Part shown: positions 8,313-20,100 of the stretch, in pieces
Numbering within the stretch: position 1 is the first letter of the stretch
Layout: each line of letters begins with the position of its first letter
NCBI GenBank assembly: GCA_959022495.1
Contig: CAUEYX010000004.1
Span: forward strand, 124,001-188,000
Direction: 5' to 3'
From: an uncultured Lachnospiraceae bacterium
GTDB taxonomy: Bacteria > Bacillota > Clostridia > Lachnospirales > Lachnospiraceae
DNA length: 64,000 bases
The notes under the pieces: model-generated
What the model saw: only the letters and a program-made list of their open reading frames with translations
Database searches by the model: none
What the model was told of the DNA's origin: nothing
Made by a program: the position numbers and the translations under genes

Positions 8313-10070
8313 ATGAAAAAGCGTTCCATATCACAAAAATTATTTCGGACATATGTAGGGTGGTTTCTGCTCTATTTTTTGGTCCTGCTCGGTATTACTC
8401 TTGGATTTATGTCAATGACAATCCAGAGAAATATTTCGAATACGAGGGATCAGCTTATCTCAAGTGTGAATGAAAATGTCCAGAATTATTTTGAAGATAT
8501 GAACGCTTTTTCTATGGAACTGCTGAATTCAGCAGCGTTCAAAGAGACCGCGATTCATGTGCTTCCAGAAGCATACGAATCAGGGCGCGGAGTATCGGAA
8601 GCGTTTTCGACACTGTACCAGGTAGGTTACCGCATGATACAGCGGGGCTACAATGTGGGAGTGGTTGTAGACAATGAGTACTATATCTGGATGGGACAGA
8701 AGTACTATATCAGGAAGATTGACGGTACGAGAATTCATACATACGACGAGCTGGTGCGGGATGAATCTCCGACAGTGAAATATCTTCCGCAGAATGAATA
8801 TCTGGCACGGTACTTTCCGGAAGAAGAGAAGGAGCAGTCCTATATCACTCTCACCCGGAGCATGAGCCTTAACAGGCCGTTCCTGAATGGAAAGGAAGTT
8901 CTGGAAGTCCAGGTGGAGAAAGAAGATTTTGTAAATGATATCCTGGAGATGCTGGGAAGCCGTGAGGAAGGCAGCGTCCAGATGAATATATTTGACACCG
9001 ATGGGGAAATGATCTATGGAGAGAGCAGCCTGGATCTAAATGCATATGCTGAGGCGGAAACAGAGACGTCTTATCAGGAGAACGGCATTTATATTATGGT
9101 GCAGAAAATTTTTGACAACAGGCTGACCGTAGTCTATACAATGGATATCGGGAACAGCTTTCGGAGACTGTATCAGTTCTGGGCCATATCCCTGTTTCTG
9201 AGTTTTGGCTTCCTGGGAATCATATTGTGGAAAACATACCGGACGTCAAAAGAGACATCACGGCCCATCCGGGAGATCTGTGAACATATCCGCAGGATCA
9301 ATCTAAAAGAGGGTATCGGGTATGAAGAAGTAAAGTCAGATATTGACGAGATCGAGTTCCTTTCCCATTCTCTGAAGGAGATGAGCCATAATCTGGAAGA
9401 TTCCCTGAAGCAGATTATCGCGTTGAAAGATTATGAGGTCCATGCAAAAATGCTTGCTCTTCAGGCGCAGATGCATCCACATTTCCTCTTCAATACGCTG
9501 ATGACGATTGCGAGTATGGCAGAGGAGCAGGGCAATGACAAGATATACCGGATCTGTATGAACCTGACGAGTATGTTCCGGTATATTTCCGCGGAGGCAG
9601 GAGACGGAGTCCGCATTTATGAGGAGATCCGGCACGTAGAGAATTATGTTGAAATCATGAAGGAGCGTTTCCCGGAGAGCCAGGTGGAGATCGATATTCC
9701 GCTGGAGATCATGGACTGCCGCATCCCGAAGCTCACGATACAGCCCCTTGTCGAGAATGCCTATAAGTACTGTGACAGGCAGAGGCCTGAGATCGCCATA
9801 AAGGGAACCGCTGAGCCGGGGGGAACCTGGACGGTCAGTGTGACGGACAATGGGAAGGGCTTTTCTCCGGAGGAAAAGGGCAGGATTATGGAAAAATGCA
9901 GAGAGGGGATCAAAAATGAAAAGATTCTGTCCGGGCAGATTGACGGCATGGGACTGGTGAATGTATATGTCAGGCTGAAGTTATTTTTTGGGGATAACAT
10001 GATCTATTTTATTGAAGAGAATAAAGGCAGCATCATGATAGGAAGGATGAGTGATTCCGATGACGGATAA
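8313..10070 (+). CDS. YesM-type sensor histidine kinase
   Basis: This membrane sensor is likely to respond to a sugar or to the loaded binding protein. It has 585 residues: a membrane segment (about 14-38), an extracellular sensor domain (to about 285), a second membrane segment (about 288-307), a HAMP region, the His_kinase (PF06580) segment QMHPHFLFNTL with the probable phosphorylated His390, and an ATPase domain with the N box LTIQPLVENAYKY and G box DNGKGF. It overlaps the response regulator gene downstream. This pairing is classical for the YesM/YesN family, which controls carbohydrate operons. Confidence 0.93.
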   Translation: MKKRSISQKLFRTYVGWFLLYFLVLLGITLGFMSMTIQRNISNTRDQLISSVNENVQNYFEDMNAFSMELLNSAAFKETAIHVLPEAYESGRGVSEAFSTLYQVGYRMIQRGYNVGVVVDNEYYIWMGQKYYIRKIDGTRIHTYDELVRDESPTVKYLPQNEYLARYFPEEEKEQSYITLTRSMSLNRPFLNGKEVLEVQVEKEDFVNDILEMLGSREEGSVQMNIFDTDGEMIYGESSLDLNAYAEAETETSYQENGIYIMVQKIFDNRLTVVYTMDIGNSFRRLYQFWAISLFLSFGFLGIILWKTYRTSKETSRPIREICEHIRRINLKEGIGYEEVKSDIDEIEFLSHSLKEMSHNLEDSLKQIIALKDYEVHAKMLALQAQMHPHFLFNTLMTIASMAEEQGNDKIYRICMNLTSMFRYISAEAGDGVRIYEEIRHVENYVEIMKERFPESQVEIDIPLEIMDCRIPKLTIQPLVENAYKYCDRQRPEIAIKGTAEPGGTWTVSVTDNGKGFSPEEKGRIMEKCREGIKNEKILSGQIDGMGLVNVYVRLKLFFGDNMIYFIEENKGSIMIGRMSDSDDG

Positions 10071-11586
10071 GATCAGGATCAGGACGATTGTAGTAGAGGA
10101 TGAAGAGAAAATCCTGAATAATATATGTATGAGAATTGAGTCCCTGGACGACTCGTTTGAGATCGTGGCGAGGGCGGGAAACGGCCAGGACGCGATCAGG
10201 ATGATTGAACAGCTCCGGCCTCAGGTCGTGTTTACAGACATTTCCATGCCTGTTATGGGCGGGATGGAATTGATCAAGGAGATCCGCCAGGTGAACCCCT
10301 CCACTGTGATCGTGATTATCTCCGGCTATTCGGATTTTACTTATGCCCGGGAGGCCATACGGTACAGTGTGTTTAATTATCTGTTAAAGCCGCTGGATGA
10401 TGAATCCCTTGCGGAGACGCTGTTTGACATCAGACAGAGCTTGTCCTACCTGGGTCCCGGAAGGAAGAGGCAGATTGCTTATTCGGAGAATTACCAGCTT
10501 ATTTCAGATATCCAGGAGAAATACTATGTAGGCCTTGTGTGCCTTGGAAATGTTATTTATGATACAATGGACGAATCGGTGAACAGTTTTTATGCCTACC
10601 GGATGAAAAGCATGCACTGGGACGAGATTATGTCAGAGATATGCACAGAAGGCGAAGAGTGGATGATCATTGACGAACATGCCGTCAATCAGAAGATCAT
10701 CGAGATCAAAGCGGACAGCGGCCGGATATCTGCCCCTGAAGAGATCTCGGAGAGGCTGATGAGAGCCGTGGCCAGGCGGACAGAGCTCCCGGTGAATATC
10801 TGCGCCAGCGAACAGTTTGTGATCCGCAATGAGCTCCAGGATTTTGTGAAGCGGATCAGAAATGTGATCAGGCAGAAGCTGGTAGTTGGCGAGCAGAGGA
10901 TTTTTCATTTGGAGAAAGAAGAGAAATCAAAAAATGACGTCATTGAGATCGTCAAACTGAAATTAAATCAGTACATCAAGAAATATTATATCAGCGCGGA
11001 TCTGGATGGATTTTTGAAAGAAACAGACACTATCTTCAGGTACATGAAGAGCAATCACGCGACACAGTCTACGGTCGAAAAAATATGTTTTTATATTCTG
11101 CGGATGCTGGAATTCTCGAAGCAGGGATATGATAAGGACCTGCTGGATGATCTGGGACAGCAGATGATAACAAGGATCAGCATATCGGTTTCAGAAGACG
11201 AGCTGTTTGAAAATCTGATGCAGGAATTCCAATCTTTGAACCACTGCGGTTCATTCTCAGATGAAGAAGAGGAAAAGAACATCCTTGACTATGTGAATGA
11301 ACGCTACCTTACGATCGAAAGCCTGGAGGAAGTGGCGGAGCATTTCGGTTATAATTATGCGTATCTCTCCCGGGTATTTAAGAAAAAAGCAGGAATGAGC
11401 ATGAGCCGGTATATTACAAAGAAGAAGATCGAGCTTGCGCGGGAAATGATTGAGACAAAACCCCAGATGAGGCTCAGTGAGATCAGTGATCTGTGCGGGT
11501 ATAATGACAGCCGGTATTTCAGCCGGGTGTTCAAGGCGGAGACCGGGCTGAGCCCAAGTGAATACAAGGAAAAGAAAGAACGATAA
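10060..11586 (+). CDS. YesN-type response regulator with AraC DNA-binding domain
   Basis: This is the transcription factor partner of the upstream kinase. The N-terminal receiver domain has the acidic pair VVEDEE, the phosphorylation site Asp60 in FTDISMPVMGG and the KPLDD lysine. A middle region of unknown fold follows, then a C-terminal AraC domain (about 410-505) with VAEHFGYNYAYLSRVFKKKAG and ISDLCGYNDSRYFSRVF. ATG 10060 is one possible start; a GTG at 10051 lies closer to the GGAAGG site at 10041 and may be used instead. Its likely targets are the importer promoter (3742) and the related site at 11593. Confidence 0.92.
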   Translation: MTDKIRIRTIVVEDEEKILNNICMRIESLDDSFEIVARAGNGQDAIRMIEQLRPQVVFTDISMPVMGGMELIKEIRQVNPSTVIVIISGYSDFTYAREAIRYSVFNYLLKPLDDESLAETLFDIRQSLSYLGPGRKRQIAYSENYQLISDIQEKYYVGLVCLGNVIYDTMDESVNSFYAYRMKSMHWDEIMSEICTEGEEWMIIDEHAVNQKIIEIKADSGRISAPEEISERLMRAVARRTELPVNICASEQFVIRNELQDFVKRIRNVIRQKLVVGEQRIFHLEKEEKSKNDVIEIVKLKLNQYIKKYYISADLDGFLKETDTIFRYMKSNHATQSTVEKICFYILRMLEFSKQGYDKDLLDDLGQQMITRISISVSEDELFENLMQEFQSLNHCGSFSDEEEEKNILDYVNERYLTIESLEEVAEHFGYNYAYLSRVFKKKAGMSMSRYITKKKIELAREMIETKPQMRLSEISDLCGYNDSRYFSRVFKAETGLSPSEYKEKKER

Positions 11587-11591
11587 AAACA

Positions 11592-11655
11592 CAAAAAAGT
11601 GCACCTGATAAAGTCAAAAACGTGCATCGAAAAACGTCTGCGCAAAATATATAAT
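11592..11655 (+). promoter_or_regulatory. Operator-promoter fused to a truncated surface-protein gene
   Basis: AAAAAAGTGCACCTGAT (from 11593) is followed by a second AAAAACGTGCA (11616-11626), 23 bases further on. TCGAAA (11627-11632) and TATAAT (11650-11655) are spaced 17 bases apart. The -10 box overlaps the first ATG of the following reading frame (11654), so a transcript from here would start after that codon. No ribosome binding site is visible. The motif-to--10 distance matches the importer promoter within one base. Confidence 0.5.
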
Positions 11656-13909
11656 GTCATGGCTTACCATCTACGATCCGGGAAATGTTCCGGCAGATAT
11701 CGGGAGCAGCGATGAGATCGCAGTTCCGCGGAATCTGGCGGTAAATGAGATCACTTCCAGCCAGGTGACGCTGACATGGGACGCTGTCCAGATGAATGGC
11801 AGGGATGTAAAAGAATACCATATTTACAGAGATGAAGAGTATATCGGGAAGACGTTCCAGAACAGCTATACCGATACAGGTGTAGAAGAGAACCAGAACT
11901 ATATTTATAAAGTATCAGCAGTGCACAACACGGTATCCGGCCAGGCCGCGGAGGTGAAGGCATCCACCGTGACAGACCAGACGGCGCCGGAAATCACAGC
12001 TGTGAAGGCAGTCTTGGGAACCCAGGTGCAGGTGACATTCAGCGAGGCCATGGACGTGAGCTCAGTGGAAAATGCTGCGAACTACGCGATTGCAGGCGCA
12101 CAGGCGCAGGCGGCAGTATATGACAGCGTGAGCCATACGGTGACGCTGACATCCGCTTCAGCGCTGACACCATTTATCGAATTGAGTGTAACCGTCAGCA
12201 ATGTGACAGACCTGGCCGGGAACGCGATAATCCCAAACAGTGGAAAGAGTTTCGTCTTCGGGTATCTGAGAAAATTCAGCTTCGAAGAGGAAGACGGCAG
12301 TACAGCAGTTGATTCGATTAACGGGGCAGACGCGGCGATCAACGGTGTGCAGGCAGCAAGGACTGAGGGGATTTCCGGAAAGGGCCTTGCATTTGACGGG
12401 GACGGCAATTATGTGAACGCCGGCGATATCGTCAGCGCAATGACGGAGTATTCCATCAGCGGCTGGTTCAAGCCAGAGTCTACGGACGGGAATCAGACAT
12501 TGATCGGTCAGCAGAGGGATGCTTATGATGGCTGGAGATGGAATCTCTATCTGGAAGACGGCGTGCTGAAATTTGATATTAATAATGGAAAAGGATCTTA
12601 TCCGGGAGTGGAGTCTCAGGATGAAATCGCGGTAGAATTAAACAGCGGCTCCGCATTGGCCAAGGCCGGACAGTGGAACCAGTTTGCTGTCGTGAGAAAT
12701 GAGGATACATTCGCGTTATATCTGAATGGCACGAAAGCGGCGGAGGAGACAAAAGCCGGAATCGATCAGAATGGAACACCGTACGCAAGCTGGTTTGGCG
12801 GCTATAACAATAATGCGGGAGGAGAACCCACCGCACAGTTCAAGGGCGTGATGGATGAGATTGTATATTACAACACTCCTATTACAGAAACGAAAGTGAA
12901 AGATCTGTACGATGAATGTGCGGAGGCAGAACCAGTGAGCAAGGCGCTTCTTGAGCGGTTCCTGAATACGGCGAAAGCCCACGTTGAAAACGGGGATGTG
13001 GACAGCTGTGTAGAGTCTGTCCGGAAACTGTTCGCGGAAGCGGTCGCGGAGGGCGAGGCTGTGATGGCAGATGAGAACGCGTCGAAAGACGAAGTAATTC
13101 AGGCGTCCAGAAAGCTGATGCTGGCCATCAACGCGCTGGATATGAAGGCGGCGGACAAGACAGATCTTGAGATGGCGGTGGAACTGGCAGATATGCTGGA
13201 CCTGACGGATTATACGGCGGCAGGACAGCAGGAATTTAAGGATGCGCTTGCAATGGCTAAAGAGGTACTGGCTGACGGGGATACCATGCAGCCGGGAGCG
13301 GATGAGGCATGGAGCGTCCTTGTAGAAGCAATCGGAAACCTGAGGCTGAAGGCAGACAAGGCTGTTCTGGAAGCGCTGCTCAATGAAGCGGCAGGCCTGG
13401 ATCTGAGCTTGTATACAGAAGAATCAGCGGCGGTATTCCGTATAGCGCTTGCGTCAGCGCAGGCGGTATTCGCGGACGAGACATTGTCAGAGGAGGATCA
13501 GCAAAAAGTAGAGGAGGCAGCGGCTGTGCTGAAAGAAGCGAAGAACGGGCTGACCGTGAAGGCAGATGACACCGGAGATGAGAGCGAAGACGGACAGAAG
13601 CCGGATGACTCTCAGGATGAAAACCAGGGCGGAAATACCGGAATCGATAACGACAGTAGTTCTGGTGAAAACGACGGAAGCGCGGCCGGTGGAAATGACA
13701 GCGGTGTATCCGACGTGTATCAGGGCGGCAGCGCATCCGGTGCGGGAAGCGCGGATCAGACTGACGGGAATGCTCAGAATAAAGGGGATGTGAGACAGGC
13801 GGCGAAGACGTCAGACCCGGATTCTATTCTCTGGATGATCGGACTGATGGCGCTTGTGTCTGCGTCAGGCGCGGCCGCGCTGACAGCATACAGGAAAAGA
13901 AGAAGATAG
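11654..13909 (+). pseudogene. Remnant of a sortase-anchored surface glycosidase
   Basis: The frame encodes 751 residues: a fibronectin type III domain (about 25-110), an Ig-like domain (about 111-205), a LamG/concanavalin-like domain (about 207-425), three FIVAR-like helical modules (about 430-640), a low-complexity linker and an AAKTSD sortase signal with membrane segment and RKRRR tail. There is no signal peptide, no catalytic domain and no ribosome binding site. The first residues (MSWLTIYDPGNVP) align with MSFTYYAIYDESEVP at the end of the catalytic module in the next gene. I infer that a deletion joined the promoter to the tail of a longer gene. The C-terminal part is otherwise intact and may have been lost recently. 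Confidence 0.7.
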
Positions 13910-13925
13910 AATCCTTTACCGAAAA

Positions 13926-13970
13926 AAATAGTCCGGGAAGGCAGCTGAGCCAGTCCCGGACTATTTGTGT
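13926..13970 (+). terminator. Terminator after the truncated surface-protein gene
   Basis: AAATAGTCCGGGA (13926-13938) is perfectly complementary to TCCCGGACTATTT (13954-13966). Stem and loop resemble the terminator after the next gene. Confidence 0.85.
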
Positions 13971-14050
13971 GATCATACTTTCGATGTAAAAAATGTTAAC
14001 AGGTATGGCCTTATATACGAGAAAGCGAGGTTTATGGCTGGCCCGTTTTA

Positions 14051-14123
14051 TGAAAAAGGTATAAATTTTGAACATAAGAAGGTAAAAAAAGTAGGCGATA
14101 AAATAAATTGAAAAAAGTATAAT
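14051..14123 (+). promoter_or_regulatory. Promoter region duplicated at 21224
   Basis: TATAAT lies at 14118-14123 without a good -35 box. The region contains GGTATAAATTTTGAACATAA and AAAAAAAGTAGGCGATAAA; the same sequence with few changes precedes the GH29 gene. The two glycosidase genes are therefore probably co-regulated, and the lack of a -35 box suggests an activator. Confidence 0.5.
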
Positions 14124-14156
14124 AAAGGTAACTATAACGAAAGAGAGGAAGAATTT

Positions 14157-17100
14157 ATGAAGAAAAGAGGAAAGAGAATCCTGGCGGCAGCGATTTCCGC
14201 GTCGCTCGTGATTCCGGCACTGCCTGTGCAGGCGGCAGATCCTGCCCAGACAGACGGTGCCTGGACCGCGACTCCATACACGCGGGAAGACGGCACCGTA
14301 GTGGAAGGGCTGGAAGAGGCTGTGCAGGGAAAATCACACTGGCTTGAGACGGCAGATCCTCTGCCGGCAGAGGCGTCAGAGAAGGACGGGGTCCTGACGG
14401 TCAGCAACGGCATCATCACCCGGGAATTCAACATCCCGGAGATTGGGGGCACAGACTTCTACACACAGCGGTATTACAATGAGTACATTGAGAAAGAACT
14501 GCTGGAGGAAGAAGCTGTACCGGACGTGTACCTGGGATTGTATGATGAGACTTACGACGAGGTATATGATGACACGGGATGCAAAACAGAAGTTGATTCT
14601 CTGACGTCCATGGATGTGGCGATTATTCCGGACGGCGCCATTAAAATTGACCCGGATTATTACTTTGTGGGCGGAACAGAGAAAGAGAATACGTTTGTAT
14701 TTGACGGATATGAGATCCAGGAAGAGTGCGAGAAACCATTTGAGTGGGCGCCCAGTGAAAGTTACGGCGATCCGGCGGCAGAGGATTGGCCGCCCAAAGG
14801 CGTACATATTGAGTTTTGTTTTTCCGCGCCGGATACGTTCCCCGAGGTATATCAGGGAATTAAGATCAAAGTGATCTATGAAATGTATGATAAACTGCCC
14901 GCAATGAAGAAAAGGGTAGAGGTAACCAACACAGGCGCCCAGCAGATTATGATCGGGCGGATGGCGCTGGAAGTGCTCAATGGCAATGAAGACATGGACG
15001 AGCTTCTGACATTGGAGACAAGCTATACGTGCGGTGATCAGTCTGCCATACCGGTCAATGTCCCCCTGCCCTGCAGCTGCGATGAAGAAAAAAAGGACAG
15101 TCCTTTTGCGGAGCTGGCTGGGATGAACCACACCTGCTACGATGTGGGACCGGCGTATGACCTGGTGACGGATCAGACATTTGCTTCATTTGATACATAT
15201 GAATTGATCCACAGTACATACTGGTTTGAACTGCAGATGAGAGAGCGCATGGGAATGTACAGGAAGCTGTATCCATGGATCACAGACAATCCGCTGACAT
15301 TCCACAATGTGGAGGCGCTGACAAAAGAGAAGATCGATCACGCGGCAGGCGCGGGATTTGAGATGATTATTCAGTCTTACGGCGCGCCGGACAGTTCTGC
15401 CCAGATGCTGAGCAGGGACCAGGCAGTCCTGGATCGCTACAAAGAACTGATCGATTACGCCCACAGCAAAGGGGTGGATATCGGGATTTACCAGGCCCAG
15501 TATACGAGAGGCCAGTATAAAGGCGGAGCGGAGTACGGAACGAACGGCTTAGGGCGCTGGGGAACCTGGTGCATGGCTTCCGCGGCATTTGACGACTATT
15601 GGGACAACTTTAAATATTTTGTGAAGTATACTGGGATTGACTGTGTGGAGATCGACGGCCCGTATCCCGGCAGTTTCTGCGACTGTGGACACCAGCATGT
15701 CAACGCGGACAAGGAGACGGACCCAGACCCGGAGGGGACGGATAAAGAGACAGGTGACGCGTCAAAGTACGCGGTTCATCACGGCTTTTTTGACTCCCAG
15801 GTAAAACAGTGGGAAAACTCTGTACGGATGCTCTGTAAAGAGTTCCGTGACATGGGCGTGTATATCAAAGTGCCGGCCTGGTATTATGTCAACGGCGGCA
15901 ATAAATGCGGTATCGGATATGAAGAAGTGGCATGGAGCCAGCCCCGGCAGGAGCAGCTTCTTTATGGACGTCAGCTGATTCACAATGCTTCCTACGCAAG
16001 ATCCATGTCCATGAGCTGGTCTCATGTGCCATTCGCGAATTATCAGGGCGGCGGTTCCGCGGCCGCGTTCCAGCCGTTCAGTGATCATATGGAAGACTAC
16101 AACTGGGTCATGGCACAGTACCTGGGCAATGGGATTGCGTCTGATTTCAGGGGAAATGCGCTGTATGACCAGGGAACCCAGGCGATCTGTAATAAATGGG
16201 TGAACTTTTACAATCGTTACAGAGGAATTGTAAATTCAGATATCGTCCATATGACGCAGGCAGCTTATGATGAGGACGGTACGGACAGGAGCCGCGGAGT
16301 TAAAATGGACACCTTGTACCATGTCAACGCGGATAATCCCGGCGAAAAAGGTCTGCTGTGGGTCTATAACCAGACAGAGGAAGAAAGAACAGAGACCATA
16401 ACCGTTCCGATGTACTATACAGGGCTGACAAGCCTGAACTATCCGCCGGTGCCGTTGAAAGGGTCTCTGGGAAAAGATGTCCACACATATGGCATCTATC
16501 CGCCCAATTATGACTGGCTGCCGACAGAGGAATCTGACTATCAGATGCCGGAAGCGACAGGAGAGAGTACCGGAACAGCTTCTTTCGTCAGGGAGGGAGT
16601 AAAGGTCGAAAATGTTACTATCGATTCCAACGGAAACGCGCAGATCAAAGTGACGCTTCCGCCCATGAGTTTCACTTATTACGCGATCTATGATGAATCC
16701 GAAGTGCCGGAAGTAGAGCTGAAGGTGGGGAAGGTAAATGATCTGGCAGCAGGGGAGATCACAGAGAATTCCGTGGAACTTACCTGGAATAAAGAGGTCG
16801 ACATTCAGCTGACAGAAGACGGTACAGTCAATGATAATCCGGCAGTAACCGTGGACAGCTACAATGTGTACCGCGACGGCGAAATGATCGGCACAACAAT
16901 GACAAATTCCTATACGGACACCGAAGTTCAGGAGTCCACAGAATATACTTACGCGGTGGAGGCAGTTGTATCGGATGTCCGGGGAGAGCTGAGCGACAGC
17001 CTGAAAGCTGTTACGCAGGCAGACCAGACCAAACCGGAGATTACTGCCGCGAACGCGGTATCAGCGGAGGAAATAAGAATTCAGTTTTCTGAGAAGATTG

Positions 17101-20100
17101 ACAGGGAAACGGCGGAGGAGATCTCCAATTACATTCTCAGCGATGAGAAGAAGATCTTATCCGCAGAGCTTGAAAATGACAGAGAAGTGATCCTAAAGAC
17201 GGACGCGCTGGAACCGCTGAAGATCTACCGTCTGCAGATATCCAATCTCAGCGATACATCGGCGGCGGGAAATGTGATCGATCCACAGGAAAGAGAGATT
17301 ATTTACGGTTATATCGCGAAGTACGATATGGACAGCGTGGAAAATAACACCCTGAAGGATTATTTCGGCATTTATGACGGAACTGCTTATAAGATGGAAA
17401 CGGTGGAGTTATCTTACGGGAAAGGAACCGCGTTTTCACAAGAGAAGAGCTCCTATGCTGATCTTGGATCGGGGCTGTTTAACGGGCTGGATCAGTATTC
17501 GATTAACATGTGGATTCATCCGGAAGTCTCCGGCAGACAAGTCCTGTTAAGCCAGGGACAGGAAGAAATGAAAGAAAATGATTTTACCCTGTATCTGGAA
17601 GACGGGATCTTGAAGTTCAGTATCAGTAACCCGGATGGCAGCGGCGTGACGCTGGAGTCTTCAGAACCGGTTCAGTCCGGGGAGTGGAATATGGCCACCG
17701 TGGTTTGGAACGGCAGAAACATATCTTTGGCGCTCAATGGTGAGATTATAGATACAGAAAAATGGGATGAGCCGGTTTCCGGTGAAACACAGAACGCGCT
17801 TTATCTCGGCGCGGTCAGAAATCACGCGGGCGGTGACAGAACAGATTTCTATACAGGTGTGATGGATGAGGTCTCCCTGTACGCGGCAGCGCTTGAGGAA
17901 GGACAGATCAAATCATTATTTGATTCCTACGCGGTGAAATTAGGAGCGCTGTTGGACAAAGCACAGTCCATTTCCGCGGAATACTATACAGAAGCAAGTT
18001 ACGCGCAGATGGAAGAAGCGGCGTCCACGCTGCAGAAATGCATGGAGTCAGGGCTTTCGCCGGATGAGTCACTGGAGGCGGCAGAAGCGCTGGAACAGGC
18101 ATTAAATGATCTGGAGAAAAAGGAAGAGTACGCAGATCTGGCTGCTGTTTACCGTATGGATGAAGAGCAGGGAACGACAGTGGCTGACGGAATATCCGGG
18201 AATAACGGCACATTGGAAAACGGAGATTATCTGCGTTATGGAACTCCTTTTGGAAAAGGCATTTATGTGACAGAACTGGCAGAGGACGCTGTGACGATTC
18301 CGAAGATCCCTTATAAAGAGCAGGATGCTTACAGTATTACAGGATGGTTTAAATCCCAGCTCAGACTGGAAGCAGATCTCCAGAAAGCCGGACGCCAGGT
18401 GTTGTTCTCCGATAAAGGCGGACATCTGGTCCTTGGGCTTGAGAAGAATCAGCTGGTGCTGGAGCTCAATAACGGCTCAGAGACAGCGGAGGCATCTGCT
18501 TCAGATGAAATCGCGTATGATACGGTAACCGGCGGGGAGGTCCGCCCGGCGTGGAATCATTTTGCCATTATCAAAGACGGCGGTGCATTTAAAGTATATT
18601 TAAATGGCAGTGAAGTGATCTCAATGGAGCTTCCTGATACAGAACTGAGCGGTACGCTCTGTGTGGGCGCTCGGCAGGTTGAAGGCGGCAAGGCGAACTA
18701 CTTTAACGGGCTTGTGGATGAAATCCATTTCTATTCCGCGGCGTTAGAGAAGAGCAGTGTACAGGATTTGTATGAGGCACTTCCGCTCAATAAGGGCAGT
18801 GAAACGAATGTGGCTCTAAACCAGACACTCATCAGCGACAGCATGACAGACGCATACCGCCTCAATGACGGAAAAGTCTTTGATTTCGCCAGCGCGGATA
18901 CACCGTGGACGGCAAGGAATTCCGGTCAGGTAAGTGATGCCGGCATCAAGTACGGGATTGACCTGGGAGAAAATTATAACATCAAAGCATTGTCACTCAC
19001 CCAGTTCTTCCGTCAGTATGGCAACTCAGATATAAGAAGATACCGTGATGTGGTGATACAGATTTCGACTTCCGCTGATTTCAGCTCTGATGTGACAACG
19101 GTGTTTAATACAGACCAGGATAACAGTCTGGGCTATGGAGCGGGGACAGATCAGCCATATTATGTATTTGACACAGGGTATGATATCATTCTCGATACGC
19201 CGGTATGGGGCAGGTATGTGCGGCTGATCAACACCGGGTTCTATACAATGACCCTGGGGTACAGCCCGTATTCCAATGTGTCTGAGCTGGAAGTTTATGT
19301 AAATGAGGGTGTGGAGATAGAGAAAGAACTGGACGTTTCCAGAGATCAGCTTGAAATCGTGGCTTCCGGGGACAGAGAGTTCGTACAGATAACACTCGAT
19401 AAGCAGAGCGCGGCATCGGACGCGGCGGTGTCTTCCTCTGATGAAGGGATCGCTTCCGCAGTAAATCAGGATGGCGTGATCCAGATTACCGGGAAAGGCA
19501 GCGGTGAAGCTGTGATTACGGTGCGGCACCCGGCGGACGAGACGCTGACGAAAGAAATCGCGGTGACAGTCAAAGGCCTGGAGGCAGCAGCCGTGATCGA
19601 TGACTCAGATGAAGGAATCGTCTACTCGGGAGATATCCAGGTATATGACACAAACCGGGGAGCGGATCCGCAGGGCGTGTATGAGTATAATAAAAGCATC
19701 CACTATTCACGCGCGGCAGGCGACAGCGCTGAGTATACATTTACGGGAACCGGGATTGACGTCATTACCACAGTCAACGTGGACCAGGGAACCTCACAGA
19801 TATACATCGACGGTGAATTGGCCGCGGAAGTAGACACAAAGACCCCGAACGCGCTTTATCCCAAGCGGGCGAATCAGATGTGCGTCTTCAGCAGGACAGA
19901 CCTGAAATTTGGGGAACATACGGTGCGTCTGGTAAATGTATCCGGGAATATGACAATTGACGCGTTCCGTGTTTACGCTGAGGCAGACAAGAGCGCGTTA
20001 GAAGAACTTTATCATACATATAAAGACGAAACAGCCGGCGGGTATATACAGGATACCTGGAAGACATTCCAGAACGCGATGGAAAACGCGGAGACCGTGC

